This document shows, in pieces, positions 53,812-61,440 of a stretch of 64,000 nucleotides of DNA. The notes below the pieces were generated by a model, which saw nothing but the letters and a program-made list of their open reading frames with translations, did no database searches and was not told the origin of the DNA. The DNA comes from Pseudoflavonifractor sp902362925 (GTDB lineage: Bacteria; Bacillota; Clostridia; Oscillospirales; Oscillospiraceae): the NCBI GenBank assembly GCA_902362925.1, contig CABIYL010000005.1; one strand, given 5' to 3'. The translations under genes were made by a program, and so were the position numbers. Numbering within the stretch: position 1 is the first letter of the stretch; every line of letters begins with the position of its first letter.

Positions 53812-54030
53812 TCAATCCCTCCGTTTCTGCCAGACAATGTCATATCCCAGCACGTCAGCCAGTTCTACGGCCTCCCGATACCGCAGCGATTCCCGCTGCA
53901 ATTTCCCAGAAAGATTGGATACGCTGTCGCTCCAGCCATATTCATCGTGCAGCTGGTCAACGACTTCCTGCATGGTGTAACCGGCGCGGATGATCTGCGC
54001 CTTGATTTCGTTTCGGATACTTGACTTCAT
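53812..54030 (-). CDS. Small helix-turn-helix protein upstream of mobV
   Basis: A 72-residue basic protein: MKSSIRNEIKAQIIRAGYTMQEVVDQLHDEYGWSDSVSNLSGKLQRESLRYREAVELADVLGYDIVWQKR, with a lambda-repressor-like helix arrangement. The ATG at 54030 has GGAGG eight bases upstream. Its stop lies five bases before the mobV ATG, so they are one operon. A perfect 9-bp palindrome just upstream of its start could be its binding site. Exact family not recognised. Confidence 0.65.
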   Translation of the reverse strand: MKSSIRNEIKAQIIRAGYTMQEVVDQLHDEYGWSDSVSNLSGKLQRESLRYREAVELADVLGYDIVWQKRRD

Positions 54031-54050
54031 AAAATATTCCTCCATTTTCG

Positions 54051-54073
54051 CAAGTGACACTCTTTGTCACTTG
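54051..54073. repeat. Perfect palindrome CAAGTGACA-CTCTT-TGTCACTTG
   Basis: Nine-bp arms with a five-base loop, 21 bases upstream of the first gene of the mobilization operon. MobV elements usually carry oriT, which has such dyads, just upstream of mob. It could also be the operator of the small helix-turn-helix protein. Confidence 0.6.
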
Positions 54074-54103
54074 ACAGCTAAAACATGATTTTCGGTTGCG
54101 TCA

Positions 54104-54140
54104 TAAAAAGAACCGGCTGCGCTGGGGAGCGCACCGGCTT
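54104..54140 (-). terminator. Minus-strand terminator-like hairpin
   Basis: AACCGGCTGCGCT (54111-54123) pairs imperfectly with AGCGCACCGGCTT (54128-54140) and is followed on the minus strand by CTTTTTATGA. It separates the primase transcript from the mobilization operon. Confidence 0.6.
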
Positions 54141-54445
54141 TGGTCAATGGTGAAATTTGCGTAAGTGCTGTTTTGCGATAGAAATGATTCCTCGCGTATC
54201 GGTGGTCAACGGCGGAATATTCGACTTCGCAGAAATGTGGGGCTTTTCACTGTTCGGGCTGTATTGTCACAAAATGCTGCAATCTGTACGTCGTTCCGTG
54301 AGCCGCCATCCGGCGAACTGTATACGGATAAAAGAGAAACATTTCGCCGTTTTGAGATTGCTCTAAAATATGCCTGCAAAATCACCGCTTTCCCTTGACT
54401 GTTTTAGACGCGGACAAAAATGTCCATGACTACTTTGCTTCGCTA

Positions 54446-54538
54446 AAGTGGTCGGGTTCAAAATGACACCGACCACTTCACATCACAAAACCGAGAATAT
54501 TTGCATTGTTCTGGTCGTACCCAAAATGGGCACGACCA
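54446..54538. repeat. Two related inverted repeats with GTGGTCG / CGACCAC arms
   Basis: The first pairs AAGTGGTCGG (54446-54455) with CCGACCACTT (54469-54478). The second pairs TGGTCGTACCCA (54512-54523) with TGGGCACGACCA (54527-54538) with one mismatch. Both enclose CAAAATG. They lie downstream of the P4-type helicase gene. Confidence 0.65.
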
Positions 54539-54593
54539 CTTTATCCAAATGAAGCACCTCTACAATATATAGGGTAATAGGGTTAATCGCTGC

Positions 54594-54655
54594 GTACATA
54601 CGTACCGGCGACCAGAGCGGAAATCAATCCCGCCAGTCTTCCGGTACGTACGTAC
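54594..54655. repeat. 15-bp inverted repeat over the helicase stop codon
   Basis: Arms at 54594-54608 (GTACATACGTACCGG) and 54641-54655 (CCGGTACGTACGTAC) differ at one position. They enclose the stop codon of the helicase gene, with alternating TACG steps. Confidence 0.6.
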
Positions 54656-55997
54656 ACTGTGAAGCGTCCGTAAACTCGTTTATATGCGGTCTTGCCACTG
54701 CCTCGATCCCCATAAAGCCCCACACCCGGCGTCCTGCCGAATTGGTGATCGTGTTGCAGTGTTCCAGATTGTACTTGCCACAGGCTGCCACCAGCGCATC
54801 GCTGAAACTGCGGCGTTTGAGTGCAGTCAGACTGTTTTCCTCGCACCACATCCGGTAAATGTCATAGCAATCCTTTGAGCTGATGGAAGCATCGGCTTTC
54901 AGCCGGATATAGCCCTCGGATTCCAGAAAGTCGAACACATTGTTGTTATCCCGCTTGACGGCCTCCCGGTTCTCTCTGGTGCGTTGGCTCTCGATGAACT
55001 TGAAGTTGTTCGCTATCAGCCGCTGCAATCCCTCAAAAGCCCACAGCAGAATGCCCTCCACATCGGCCTTCATCTTCTCAGCCAGGTCGGGATCATCCAA
55101 ACGGTCGGCAGGTTTCTCTTTGGTGGTCAGCACCAGCTGCCGCCGGTAAAAGCCATCGCTGCGGTCGAAAAGGGCCTGCAAATCTCCGTTGCTGAACGCC
55201 AGCAGCCGGGCGCACATCCATCCCTGATAGCTCTGCTTGCCTTTACGCTCCAAATCCATTTTGCCCTGTGCGGTGACGATGGATTTGACATAGTTGGTCT
55301 GCCGCAGGGCCTCCATCCGCATATCATCATCCACACACAGCAGAATGTGTTCCAGATCAGCGCGGGCAAAACGGTTCTCGGAAATTTTACCGATGCTGCC
55401 GTCCTTCATGTTGCTCCCGAACAGGGCGGACAACACCGCGCCGATCTGACTTTTGCCCTCACCGCCGTTACCTTTTATGACCATCATCCGCTGGCCTTTG
55501 TTGCTGGGAATCAGGCAGTAGCCGATATATTCCTGCAACGTGGGAATGTCCTCCGGGTACAACAGCCCATCCAGAAAGGCCAACCAGCGGGTCGGCGCGG
55601 GTGCTTCGGGATTATAGGACACTGGCAGACGACAGCGCACGATTTCCGGCTTGCCCTCTGTAAAAGTGCCATCCAGAAGCAGTGTGCCGTTTACCAGATG
55701 GATGCGGTTGGTTTCCGGCGGGAAATCTTCCGCCAGTGCGGCCAGCTTCATCAGCTCCACAATGTTGCTGATTTTGCGCGGGATATTACTGACCGCGCAG
55801 CATTTCAGTTCCTCAAAAATTTCTCCACGCAGCGGCAGTTCATCGGTCACGCGTCCATCAGGCGTGAAAAAAGCCCCGTTTGTGTAGATGATTTTATGTC
55901 TGCTGAGATAATCATCACAAAACAGGGCTTCATTGATGCTCTTACCGTCAAACCAGACTGGCTGGTTGGCCTCACGCGATTGCTCGTTCTTCGCCAC
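54624..55997 (-). CDS. P4/D5-type superfamily 3 helicase (phage/plasmid primase C-terminal type)
   Basis: A 457-residue replication protein. A D5-type N-terminal domain precedes a helicase core with Walker A GNGGEGKS (176-183), Walker B-like HILLCVDDDM (near 216-225) and the SF3 C motif region WMCARLLAFSN. A winged-helix-like C-terminal part follows. It starts at GTG (55997) with AAGGAGGT nine bases upstream. It overlaps the CHC2 primase gene by 26 bases, so primase and helicase are co-translated. It would unwind DNA for element replication. Confidence 0.9.
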   Translation of the reverse strand: MAKNEQSREANQPVWFDGKSINEALFCDDYLSRHKIIYTNGAFFTPDGRVTDELPLRGEIFEELKCCAVSNIPRKISNIVELMKLAALAEDFPPETNRIHLVNGTLLLDGTFTEGKPEIVRCRLPVSYNPEAPAPTRWLAFLDGLLYPEDIPTLQEYIGYCLIPSNKGQRMMVIKGNGGEGKSQIGAVLSALFGSNMKDGSIGKISENRFARADLEHILLCVDDDMRMEALRQTNYVKSIVTAQGKMDLERKGKQSYQGWMCARLLAFSNGDLQALFDRSDGFYRRQLVLTTKEKPADRLDDPDLAEKMKADVEGILLWAFEGLQRLIANNFKFIESQRTRENREAVKRDNNNVFDFLESEGYIRLKADASISSKDCYDIYRMWCEENSLTALKRRSFSDALVAACGKYNLEHCNTITNSAGRRVWGFMGIEAVARPHINEFTDASQCTYVPEDWRD

Positions 55998-56592
55998 GGT
56001 GCTGCACCTCCTTTTCCAGACGTTTGAGCCGCCGCTCCAGCGCGGTGATAGTGCCGTCCTTCAGCAGCATATCCACCGCCTTCACACGCTGCTCCAGTTC
56101 CGCAAACATGAGAACATCCAACAAATGATCTACATACTCGATCATGTGACACGCCTCTACAAAACGGTCGTCCAGTTCGTCCTCCGGCGACTTCGGCGCA
56201 TACTCGGCTTTCCATCCTTCCAGCAGATGCAGATAATCGCACAGCACCCGCAGGCAATGCATCTCATCGTTACGGAAAGCCCGCGCCAGCGGATAGGGCT
56301 TTTTCAGCGCCACAGCTGCCGGGGGCTTGTCCGGATCGATGCCGAAGTCATAGGCCAGCTTCTTTGCGGCCTCATAGCTGCTCAGGCCGAACAGCCGCGC
56401 CACAAAATCAATCACATCCCCGGTAGCCCCGCAGCCAAAGCAATAGAAATAATCCCTGTTCAGCTTCATGCTGGGATGCAGGTCATCGTGGAAGGGGCAG
56501 CAGATCATGTCGCCCCGGTTGACCTTGCAGCCGTAGTGCTCGGCGGCCTGCTTCACAGTGACAGCAGATTTTACAGTTTCAAACAAATTCAT
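55972..56592 (-). CDS. CHC2 zinc-finger DNA primase-like protein
   Basis: A 206-residue protein. The N-terminus has the DnaG-type zinc finger Cys32-x2-His35-x15-Cys51-x2-Cys54 (CCPFHDDLHPSMKLN then CFGCG) and the GDVIDFVARLFGLSSYEAAKKLA helix that follows it in primases. No full TOPRIM catalytic domain is visible; the rest is helical, with a basic/acidic coiled coil at the end. It probably acts with the overlapping helicase in replication of the element. Divergent from the XRE gene. Confidence 0.88.
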   Translation of the reverse strand: MNLFETVKSAVTVKQAAEHYGCKVNRGDMICCPFHDDLHPSMKLNRDYFYCFGCGATGDVIDFVARLFGLSSYEAAKKLAYDFGIDPDKPPAAVALKKPYPLARAFRNDEMHCLRVLCDYLHLLEGWKAEYAPKSPEDELDDRFVEACHMIEYVDHLLDVLMFAELEQRVKAVDMLLKDGTITALERRLKRLEKEVQHRGEERAIA

Positions 56593-56683
56593 AGGCTTTG
56601 CCCTCCATCATTTATTGACGGTATCTGCCCGTCTGCCTGAATATACGGGGAAAAAGCCTATAGACCGAAAAATCCGTTAAAAG

Positions 56684-56790
56684 TGCAAGAAATGAAAAAT
56701 CGCCACCCTGAAATCTTGCAAAAATGCAAGACATCAGAGCGGCGAGACCAGCGGAAAGCATTTGCCCACGCTGGTTTTATAAGGTATAAT
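56684..56790 (+). promoter_or_regulatory. Promoter of XRE-sigma operon with TGCAAGA operator
   Basis: TTGCCC (56762-56767) and perfect TATAAT (56785-56790) have a 17-base spacer. Upstream, the perfect palindrome TCTTGCA-AAAA-TGCAAGA (56714-56731) and a further TGCAAGA half-site (56684-56690) lie between the divergent primase and XRE genes, suiting control of both by the XRE protein. Confidence 0.65.
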
Positions 56791-56827
56791 GAAAGCAGAG
56801 AGTTTACAGGAAAGAGGTGTGTGTCAC

Positions 56828-57667
56828 ATGGAGGGAGCCTATCTGCCCGGCAATATCCGGCAGCGGATGCAGGAGCTTATGAAGGAACATAAAATTACCC
56901 AGGCACAGCTGGCGACCCGCATCGGCAGCACCGAAAGCGCCATCAGCCGGTTTGTGAGCGGTAAGACCGATAAAATCAGCACAGAACATTTGCTCCGTAT
57001 TGCGAAAGTGTTTGAAGTCTCCACAGATTTCCTGCTGGGGGAAGTCAATACACCCGACCGGACAAATTTTGATATTGAAGAACTGGGCCTGTCGGTGCAG
57101 GCGGCACGGAATCTGTACACCGGGAAAGCCAATGCTGAAATTGTCAACCGCCTGTTGGAAAGCCCGCGTTTTGCAGAAGTTACCTACATGATCGAGCAAT
57201 ATTTTGACGATACGCTGGCTGCTGGTTTCGCCGGACAGAATCAAATGCTTACCACCCTCAGCGCCATGCTGCGCCGGAACAATAAAACAGACGCTGCGGT
57301 GCAGGCTGCCAGAACTGTCAACCGGCAGAAAGTCCCTGTATATCAGGCAGACCTGACGATGATACAGAACACGTTCATAGCGGCGCTGCGGGAAGTGAAG
57401 AAAGAGATTGGTAACGATTTTACGGCGGCACAAACCTTGACCAAAGGCATCACCCAGCAGATGTTCTCCGAATTGACAAAAGGCCAAGATGTCCAGGCAC
57501 CGACCATCACACCCGAAATGATTTCCGCCGCCGTTACCCAGAGCGCGGCAGGAATGGACGGCGTGCAAAAGGAAGCGTTGGACAAGTTCGGTCAGGCGCT
57601 GACGGAATTTCTCCAATCCACCTTAGACCACGCGCAGGAGAAACAAAATGCCGGCCCTGAGCAATGA
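56828..57667 (+). CDS. XRE family regulator of the element
   Basis: A 279-residue protein. Residues ~8-70 are a Cro/CI helix-turn-helix (MQELMKEHKITQAQLATRIGSTESAISRFVSGKTDKISTEHLLRIAKVF); the remainder is a mostly helical domain. The start is the ATG at 56828, which has GAGGTG upstream; an ATG 13 codons earlier lies within the -10 region and is rejected. It overlaps the sigma-like gene by 20 bases. Probably the main repressor of element replication/transfer functions (inference from position and palindromes). Confidence 0.87.
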   Translation: MEGAYLPGNIRQRMQELMKEHKITQAQLATRIGSTESAISRFVSGKTDKISTEHLLRIAKVFEVSTDFLLGEVNTPDRTNFDIEELGLSVQAARNLYTGKANAEIVNRLLESPRFAEVTYMIEQYFDDTLAAGFAGQNQMLTTLSAMLRRNNKTDAAVQAARTVNRQKVPVYQADLTMIQNTFIAALREVKKEIGNDFTAAQTLTKGITQQMFSELTKGQDVQAPTITPEMISAAVTQSAAGMDGVQKEALDKFGQALTEFLQSTLDHAQEKQNAGPEQ

Positions 57668-58310
57668 GCGGCTGTGCAAGCTGGCGCAGGCAGGGGATAC
57701 GGCTGCCCGTGATATTTTGCTGGAAAACAATCTGGGATTCATCCGAAAAATCGCGTTGGAGCAATACCGGAGCATGGGTCTGGATGAAAATGATATTGGA
57801 ATGGATTTAGATGATTTAGTGCAGGAGGGAAGTATCGGCCTGCTGAACGCGATTCCTTTATTTGACGCCGGACGGGGTATGAAATTCCTGACCTATGCGG
57901 CACCGGCAATCCGCAATGCCATGACGGACTGCATTCGCGCAGCCCTCGCTCAGTTTGAACAACGGATGGTGGATAAGAAAGACGGCCCCGGCTTCCAGAG
58001 AGTATATCTGGATGACGTTCTCTCAGATGATGAACGGATGCTGCGAATCGAGGCCATTGCTGACCCTCACACCCAAACGCCGGAACAAATCTATATCCAA
58101 AAAGAACAGCTAATGGAATTGTATGCGGCGATGGACAAGCTGACTGCCAGAGAGCAGACTTATCTGCTGTATCGCTATGGATTTACCGATGGTATTGAGC
58201 ACCCGCTGATCGGCACAGCACTCCATTTCCATCTCAGCGAGAGCCGGACGAAGAAGGTTGAGGGCGAGGCGATGGACAGTCTGCGCGGGAAGCTGCCGTG
58301 GTGGTTCTGA
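57648..58310 (+). CDS. Sigma-70 family RNA polymerase sigma factor of the element
   Basis: A 220-residue sigma-like protein: RDILLENNLGFIRKIALEQYRSMG ... DLVQEGSIGLLNAIPLFDAGRGMKFLTYAAPAIRNAM is region 2, and LTAREQTYLLYRYGFTDGIEHPLIGTALHFHLSESRTKKVEGEAMDSLR resembles region 4. AGGAG precedes the ATG, which overlaps the XRE gene. It may switch on late functions of the element. A terminator follows 57 bases after the stop. Confidence 0.87.
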   Translation: MPALSNERLCKLAQAGDTAARDILLENNLGFIRKIALEQYRSMGLDENDIGMDLDDLVQEGSIGLLNAIPLFDAGRGMKFLTYAAPAIRNAMTDCIRAALAQFEQRMVDKKDGPGFQRVYLDDVLSDDERMLRIEAIADPHTQTPEQIYIQKEQLMELYAAMDKLTAREQTYLLYRYGFTDGIEHPLIGTALHFHLSESRTKKVEGEAMDSLRGKLPWWF

Positions 58311-58366
58311 TACGATGGTAAGCAGCTGCTGACGGGGCTTTGATATACCTTTGTTCCGCAGATGAC

Positions 58367-58412
58367 AAGGATGGCAGACAGTGCATATTCGCACCGCCTG
58401 CCATCCTTTTTC
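58367..58412 (+). terminator. Terminator after the element sigma factor
   Basis: AAGGATGGCAG (58367-58376 region) pairs with CTGCCATCCTT (58398-58408), followed by TTTTTCTG. Confidence 0.85.
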
Positions 58413-58683
58413 TGTCGCTCATGCCGCCCCGTAAGGGGCAACCTTTCCCGCCAGAACGCCGCAACTGTAGCCACACTTTCCGGGGCGTGCTACAATTCCG
58501 GCTGCCATCTGCTCCACAAAGGTATAACACACTAGACTTTCCTACGGAAAATCGTGTGCCAACAGGGATGCTGCTCGCCCCTATTGGAAACCCAGAGCCA
58601 AAGAGGCTGCGCCCCTCTGGACACCCCGCCTGTCCGTGCAGTGACTATCCATCCTGTTCCCACACAATGGATGCTCCTCTGCC

Positions 58684-58751
58684 CGAACAGGCAAAACAGG
58701 CACAGAGATTTGCCCGTATAGCGGGCAGATTTCTGTGCCTGTATTTGTTCA
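58684..58751. ncRNA. Long hairpin, possible structured RNA
   Basis: ACAGGCACAGAGATTTGCCCG pairs with the reverse-complementary 58722-58742 with two mismatches around TATAG, and outer GAACA/TGTTC bases can extend it. No T-tract follows, so it is not a normal terminator. Function unknown. Confidence 0.4.
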
Positions 58752-58810
58752 GCGGTGGCTGGACAGAGCCTACGAAGAAGCCTTGCAGAACCCTCGGCCT
58801 TGGTTGACTA

Positions 58811-58865
58811 TTTTCGCATGGGGGTGCGAAAACCAATTGTCCCAAGCGTCAATATCTGATATAAT
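58811..58865 (+). promoter_or_regulatory. Promoter of the type III R-M operon with palindrome
   Basis: TTGTCC (58837-58842) and perfect TATAAT (58860-58865) are 17 bases apart. Directly upstream is TTTTCGCA-TGGGGG-TGCGAAAA (58811-58832), a perfect 8-bp dyad that may be an operator for the XRE protein encoded first in the operon. Confidence 0.75.
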
Positions 58866-58900
58866 AAAAAAGTCGAATTCTCTGACCGGAGGGCACCAAT

Positions 58901-59137
58901 ATGGTCATCTCTTACAATAAACTCTGGAAACTGCTCATTGACCGAAAAATGAGCAAGGCTGATCTGCGGCGAGCAGCGGGGATCGCCCCCAACACCATGA
59001 CAAAACTGAACCGAGATGAAGAAGTGACATTGGAAACGCTGGGGAAAATTTGCGGCGTACTCGGAGTCAATATTGGAGATGTTGTGGATATTTTCCCGAA
59101 ATGTCAAGAGGAAAAGAAAGGGAGAAAAACGCAATGA
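58901..59137 (+). CDS. Small XRE/Cro-CI regulator of the restriction-modification operon
   Basis: A 78-residue helix-turn-helix protein: YNKLWKLLIDRKMSKADLRRAAGIAPNTMTKLNRDEEVTLETLGKICGVLGVNIGDVVDIFP. CGGAGGGCACCAAT precedes the ATG. It is the first gene of the operon with the membrane protein, Mod and Res, and overlaps the next gene (ATGA). It acts like a controller protein, which could delay nuclease relative to methylase expression (inference). Confidence 0.87.
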   Translation: MVISYNKLWKLLIDRKMSKADLRRAAGIAPNTMTKLNRDEEVTLETLGKICGVLGVNIGDVVDIFPKCQEEKKGRKTQ

Positions 59138-59682
59138 CTATATTTGAAATAATCATGACAATTCTAAACTTAATCGCGGTATTGCTTATTCCTGTGGTTG
59201 CTGTATTTGTTGGCCAATATCTTCAAGAGCGGGCTCAAAGACGGAAAGATAAAATGGATATATTTAAGACGTTGATGATAAATCGAGTAGGATGGTCTGT
59301 AGAAAGTACACGAGCCATGAACATTATTGATATTGTTTTTTCGGATGATAAAAATGTTCGACAGGCTTGGAGTGAATACTATCATGCACTTTGTGTCAAG
59401 GACCCAGATGAAATACAGTTAAAGCAAATGCAGCAAGCACAAGATAAATTACTTGAGAAAATGGCTATTTCTCTTGGATATAAGGATAAAATCACATGGG
59501 AAACCATTCAGAATCCTTATGTTCCGAAAGGGATGATGGAGGCAATGGATCAGCAACAGATCATCCAAAAAGGACAGACAGAGCTTGCAAAGGTAGCTGG
59601 TGCGTTTGCTCAAATGATCAATACTAACGCAGCCAATCAAGCGCCAAACCGACAGGAGGATAATCCCCATGCCAACACTTGA
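59134..59682 (+). CDS. DUF6680-like membrane protein
   Basis: A 182-residue protein with one N-terminal membrane helix (IIMTILNLIAVLLIPVVAVFVGQYL), then a charged cytoplasmic part (QERAQRRKDKMDIFKTLMINR...ALCVKDPDEIQLKQMQQAQDKLLEKMAISLGYKD). I recall such proteins as DUF6680, often beside defence genes; the function is unknown. The ATG overlaps the XRE stop, and its end overlaps mod by 14 bases, so it is embedded in the R-M operon. The gene is clearly more AT-rich than res and most backbone genes. Confidence 0.65.
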   Translation: MTIFEIIMTILNLIAVLLIPVVAVFVGQYLQERAQRRKDKMDIFKTLMINRVGWSVESTRAMNIIDIVFSDDKNVRQAWSEYYHALCVKDPDEIQLKQMQQAQDKLLEKMAISLGYKDKITWETIQNPYVPKGMMEAMDQQQIIQKGQTELAKVAGAFAQMINTNAANQAPNRQEDNPHANT

Positions 59683-61426
59683 ATGGATTGGAAAAGATAA
59701 AGTGGTAAACCACCACCAGGAGGTGCCTTATCGGGTGCTGGAGCGCCAGTACAGCTATGATGGAGCTGGGCAGCACGCCGAGGACAACGGCAGCGAAAAC
59801 ATGATTATCCATGGCGACAATCTGGAGGCGCTGAAAGCCCTGCTGCCACAGTATGAGGGCAAGGTAAAGTGCATCTACATTGATCCTCCGTACAATACTG
59901 GCAACGAAGGCTGGGTGTACAACGATAACGTCAATGATCCCAAGATCAAAAAGTGGCTGGGCGAAGTGGTTGGCAAAGAGGGCGAGGACTTTTCTCGGCA
60001 TGACAAATGGTTGTGCATGATGTATCCCCGTTTGAAGTTGTTGCAGCGACTGCTAGCGGATGACGGAGTTATTTTTATCAGTATTGATGATACCGAGTAT
60101 GCCAATCTGAAACAGATTTGCGACGAGATTTTTGGAAGCAGCTGCTTTGTGTCAAATATTTCATGGCAGCGGACATATTCTACCCGAAACGACTCCAAAG
60201 GGATTGTGAACGAAGTGGAGCACCTGATTGTTTACAGTAAACAGCCAGGCTGGAATCCAAACAAATTACCTCGTACAGAAGAAATGAACTCCAAATACAA
60301 AAACCCCGATAATGATAGAACGCTTTGGCGAACTGATAATGCTTTTGCACCAGGGGCTGCAACACATCAAGGCATGGTTTATGCTATACAGCATCCGTTT
60401 ACAGGTGCAATGCTATATCCAAGTAATGGCGCTTGTTGGCGTTATCAGCAAGATCAGATGTTGGAAATCATGCGCGGCTGGTGCGATTATGAGCTACGGG
60501 ACCTGAATGACGCAAAGGAACGCGCTGCTGTATGCGGTGTTCCAGAATCTGAAGTGCGCAAAGGGGTTCAGGCTATCGTTTTGTCAAAATCTTTGGAAGA
60601 ATCTGCTTCACGAGCAAAAGATGTATACAAGCGCGGTCAGTGGCCTCGTTTCTTTTTTACTAAAGGTGGAAAAGGCGGTATTGCCCGAAAAACATACCTT
60701 GAAAATGTAGGTGGAAAACTTCCTACTAATTTCTGGCCGTTTTCTGAGACAGGACATACGGACGAAGCCAAAAAAGAGATGCTGGCAATTTTCAATGGGA
60801 AAGCCACTTTTGACACACCTAAGCCCCGCCGATTGTTGGAATATGTACTCACGATTGCAGGTAATCAAGATACTCTGATTCTCGACTCCTTTGCAGGTTC
60901 AGGCACTACTGCCCATGCTGTGCTGAATATGAACAAGGCCGACGGCGGCAACCGTAAATTCATCCTTGTAGAAATGATGGACTACGCCGACAGCATCACC
61001 GCTGAGCGTGTCAAGCGGGTAATTGACGGTTATGGAGAGGGCAAAAAAGCCGTGGAAGGCACCGGCGGCAATTTCAGCTACTATGAGCTGGGGCCTGTGC
61101 TTCTGCTGCCGGACGGCAACCTCAACGAAGAAGTAGGCCCGCAAAAAATCCGGGAATACGTCTACTATATGGAGACCAAAGAGCCCCTTCCCGCCGAACA
61201 GCCCACGGACGAGCCCTACTTCATGGGCCTGTGCCGCAACACCGCCTATTACTTCTACTATGAGCGGGAACATGTCACTACGCTGGACCATGCCTTTTTA
61301 GCTACCGTCCAGACAAAATCCGAGGGCTACACCATCTATGCCGACCTATGCGCCATCCCGCAGGAGACACTGCGCAAGCACAATATAACCTTTAAGAAAA
61401 TCCCCCGAGATATTGCCCGGCTGTAA
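59669..61426 (+). CDS. mod: Type III restriction-modification methyltransferase (Mod)
   Basis: A 585-residue beta-class adenine methyltransferase: DPPYNTG (72-78) comes before FAGSGTTAHA (408-417), with the target-recognition region between them. With Res it forms a type III system and sets its recognition sequence. AGGAGG precedes the ATG, which overlaps the upstream gene. The central part (about 60050-60890) is visibly more AT-rich than the two ends, suggesting a swapped recognition domain. The 14-base gap to res is typical. Confidence 0.95.
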   Translation: MPTLEWIGKDKVVNHHQEVPYRVLERQYSYDGAGQHAEDNGSENMIIHGDNLEALKALLPQYEGKVKCIYIDPPYNTGNEGWVYNDNVNDPKIKKWLGEVVGKEGEDFSRHDKWLCMMYPRLKLLQRLLADDGVIFISIDDTEYANLKQICDEIFGSSCFVSNISWQRTYSTRNDSKGIVNEVEHLIVYSKQPGWNPNKLPRTEEMNSKYKNPDNDRTLWRTDNAFAPGAATHQGMVYAIQHPFTGAMLYPSNGACWRYQQDQMLEIMRGWCDYELRDLNDAKERAAVCGVPESEVRKGVQAIVLSKSLEESASRAKDVYKRGQWPRFFFTKGGKGGIARKTYLENVGGKLPTNFWPFSETGHTDEAKKEMLAIFNGKATFDTPKPRRLLEYVLTIAGNQDTLILDSFAGSGTTAHAVLNMNKADGGNRKFILVEMMDYADSITAERVKRVIDGYGEGKKAVEGTGGNFSYYELGPVLLLPDGNLNEEVGPQKIREYVYYMETKEPLPAEQPTDEPYFMGLCRNTAYYFYYEREHVTTLDHAFLATVQTKSEGYTIYADLCAIPQETLRKHNITFKKIPRDIARL

Positions 61427-61440
61427 AGGAGCGTGAAGAA

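Larger units (their letters stand above)
54031..54623. other. 593-base gene-free control region between mobilization and replication genes
   Basis: No supported gene; short open frames here lack ribosome sites and family resemblance. It holds the palindrome at 54051-54073, a minus-strand terminator-like hairpin at 54104-54140, two related inverted repeats at 54446-54538 and half of another at 54594-54655. This arrangement fits an oriT and/or a replication origin. Confidence 0.55.
58311..58836. other. ~530-base non-coding stretch with strong RNA structure
   Basis: No supported gene; a 155-codon open frame at 58340-58807 lacks a ribosome site and family resemblance. It contains the sigma-gene terminator (58367-58412), a small GCCCC-GTAA-GGGGC hairpin near 58435, a long hairpin at 58684-58751 and a palindrome at 58811-58832. 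It may hold a small RNA. Confidence 0.5.

Noticed and set aside
54157..54398. Short plus-strand open frames in the element's control region
   Set aside because: Weak or no ribosome sites, two overlapping frames of similar length, and no recognisable protein; the region is dominated by inverted repeats.
54446..54655. CRISPR-like array
   Set aside because: The repeats are inverted, few and unequally spaced, with no array structure and no cas genes in the window.
58340..58807. 155-codon open frame after the element sigma factor
   Set aside because: No ribosome site, overlaps a clear terminator and a long hairpin, and the protein resembles nothing.
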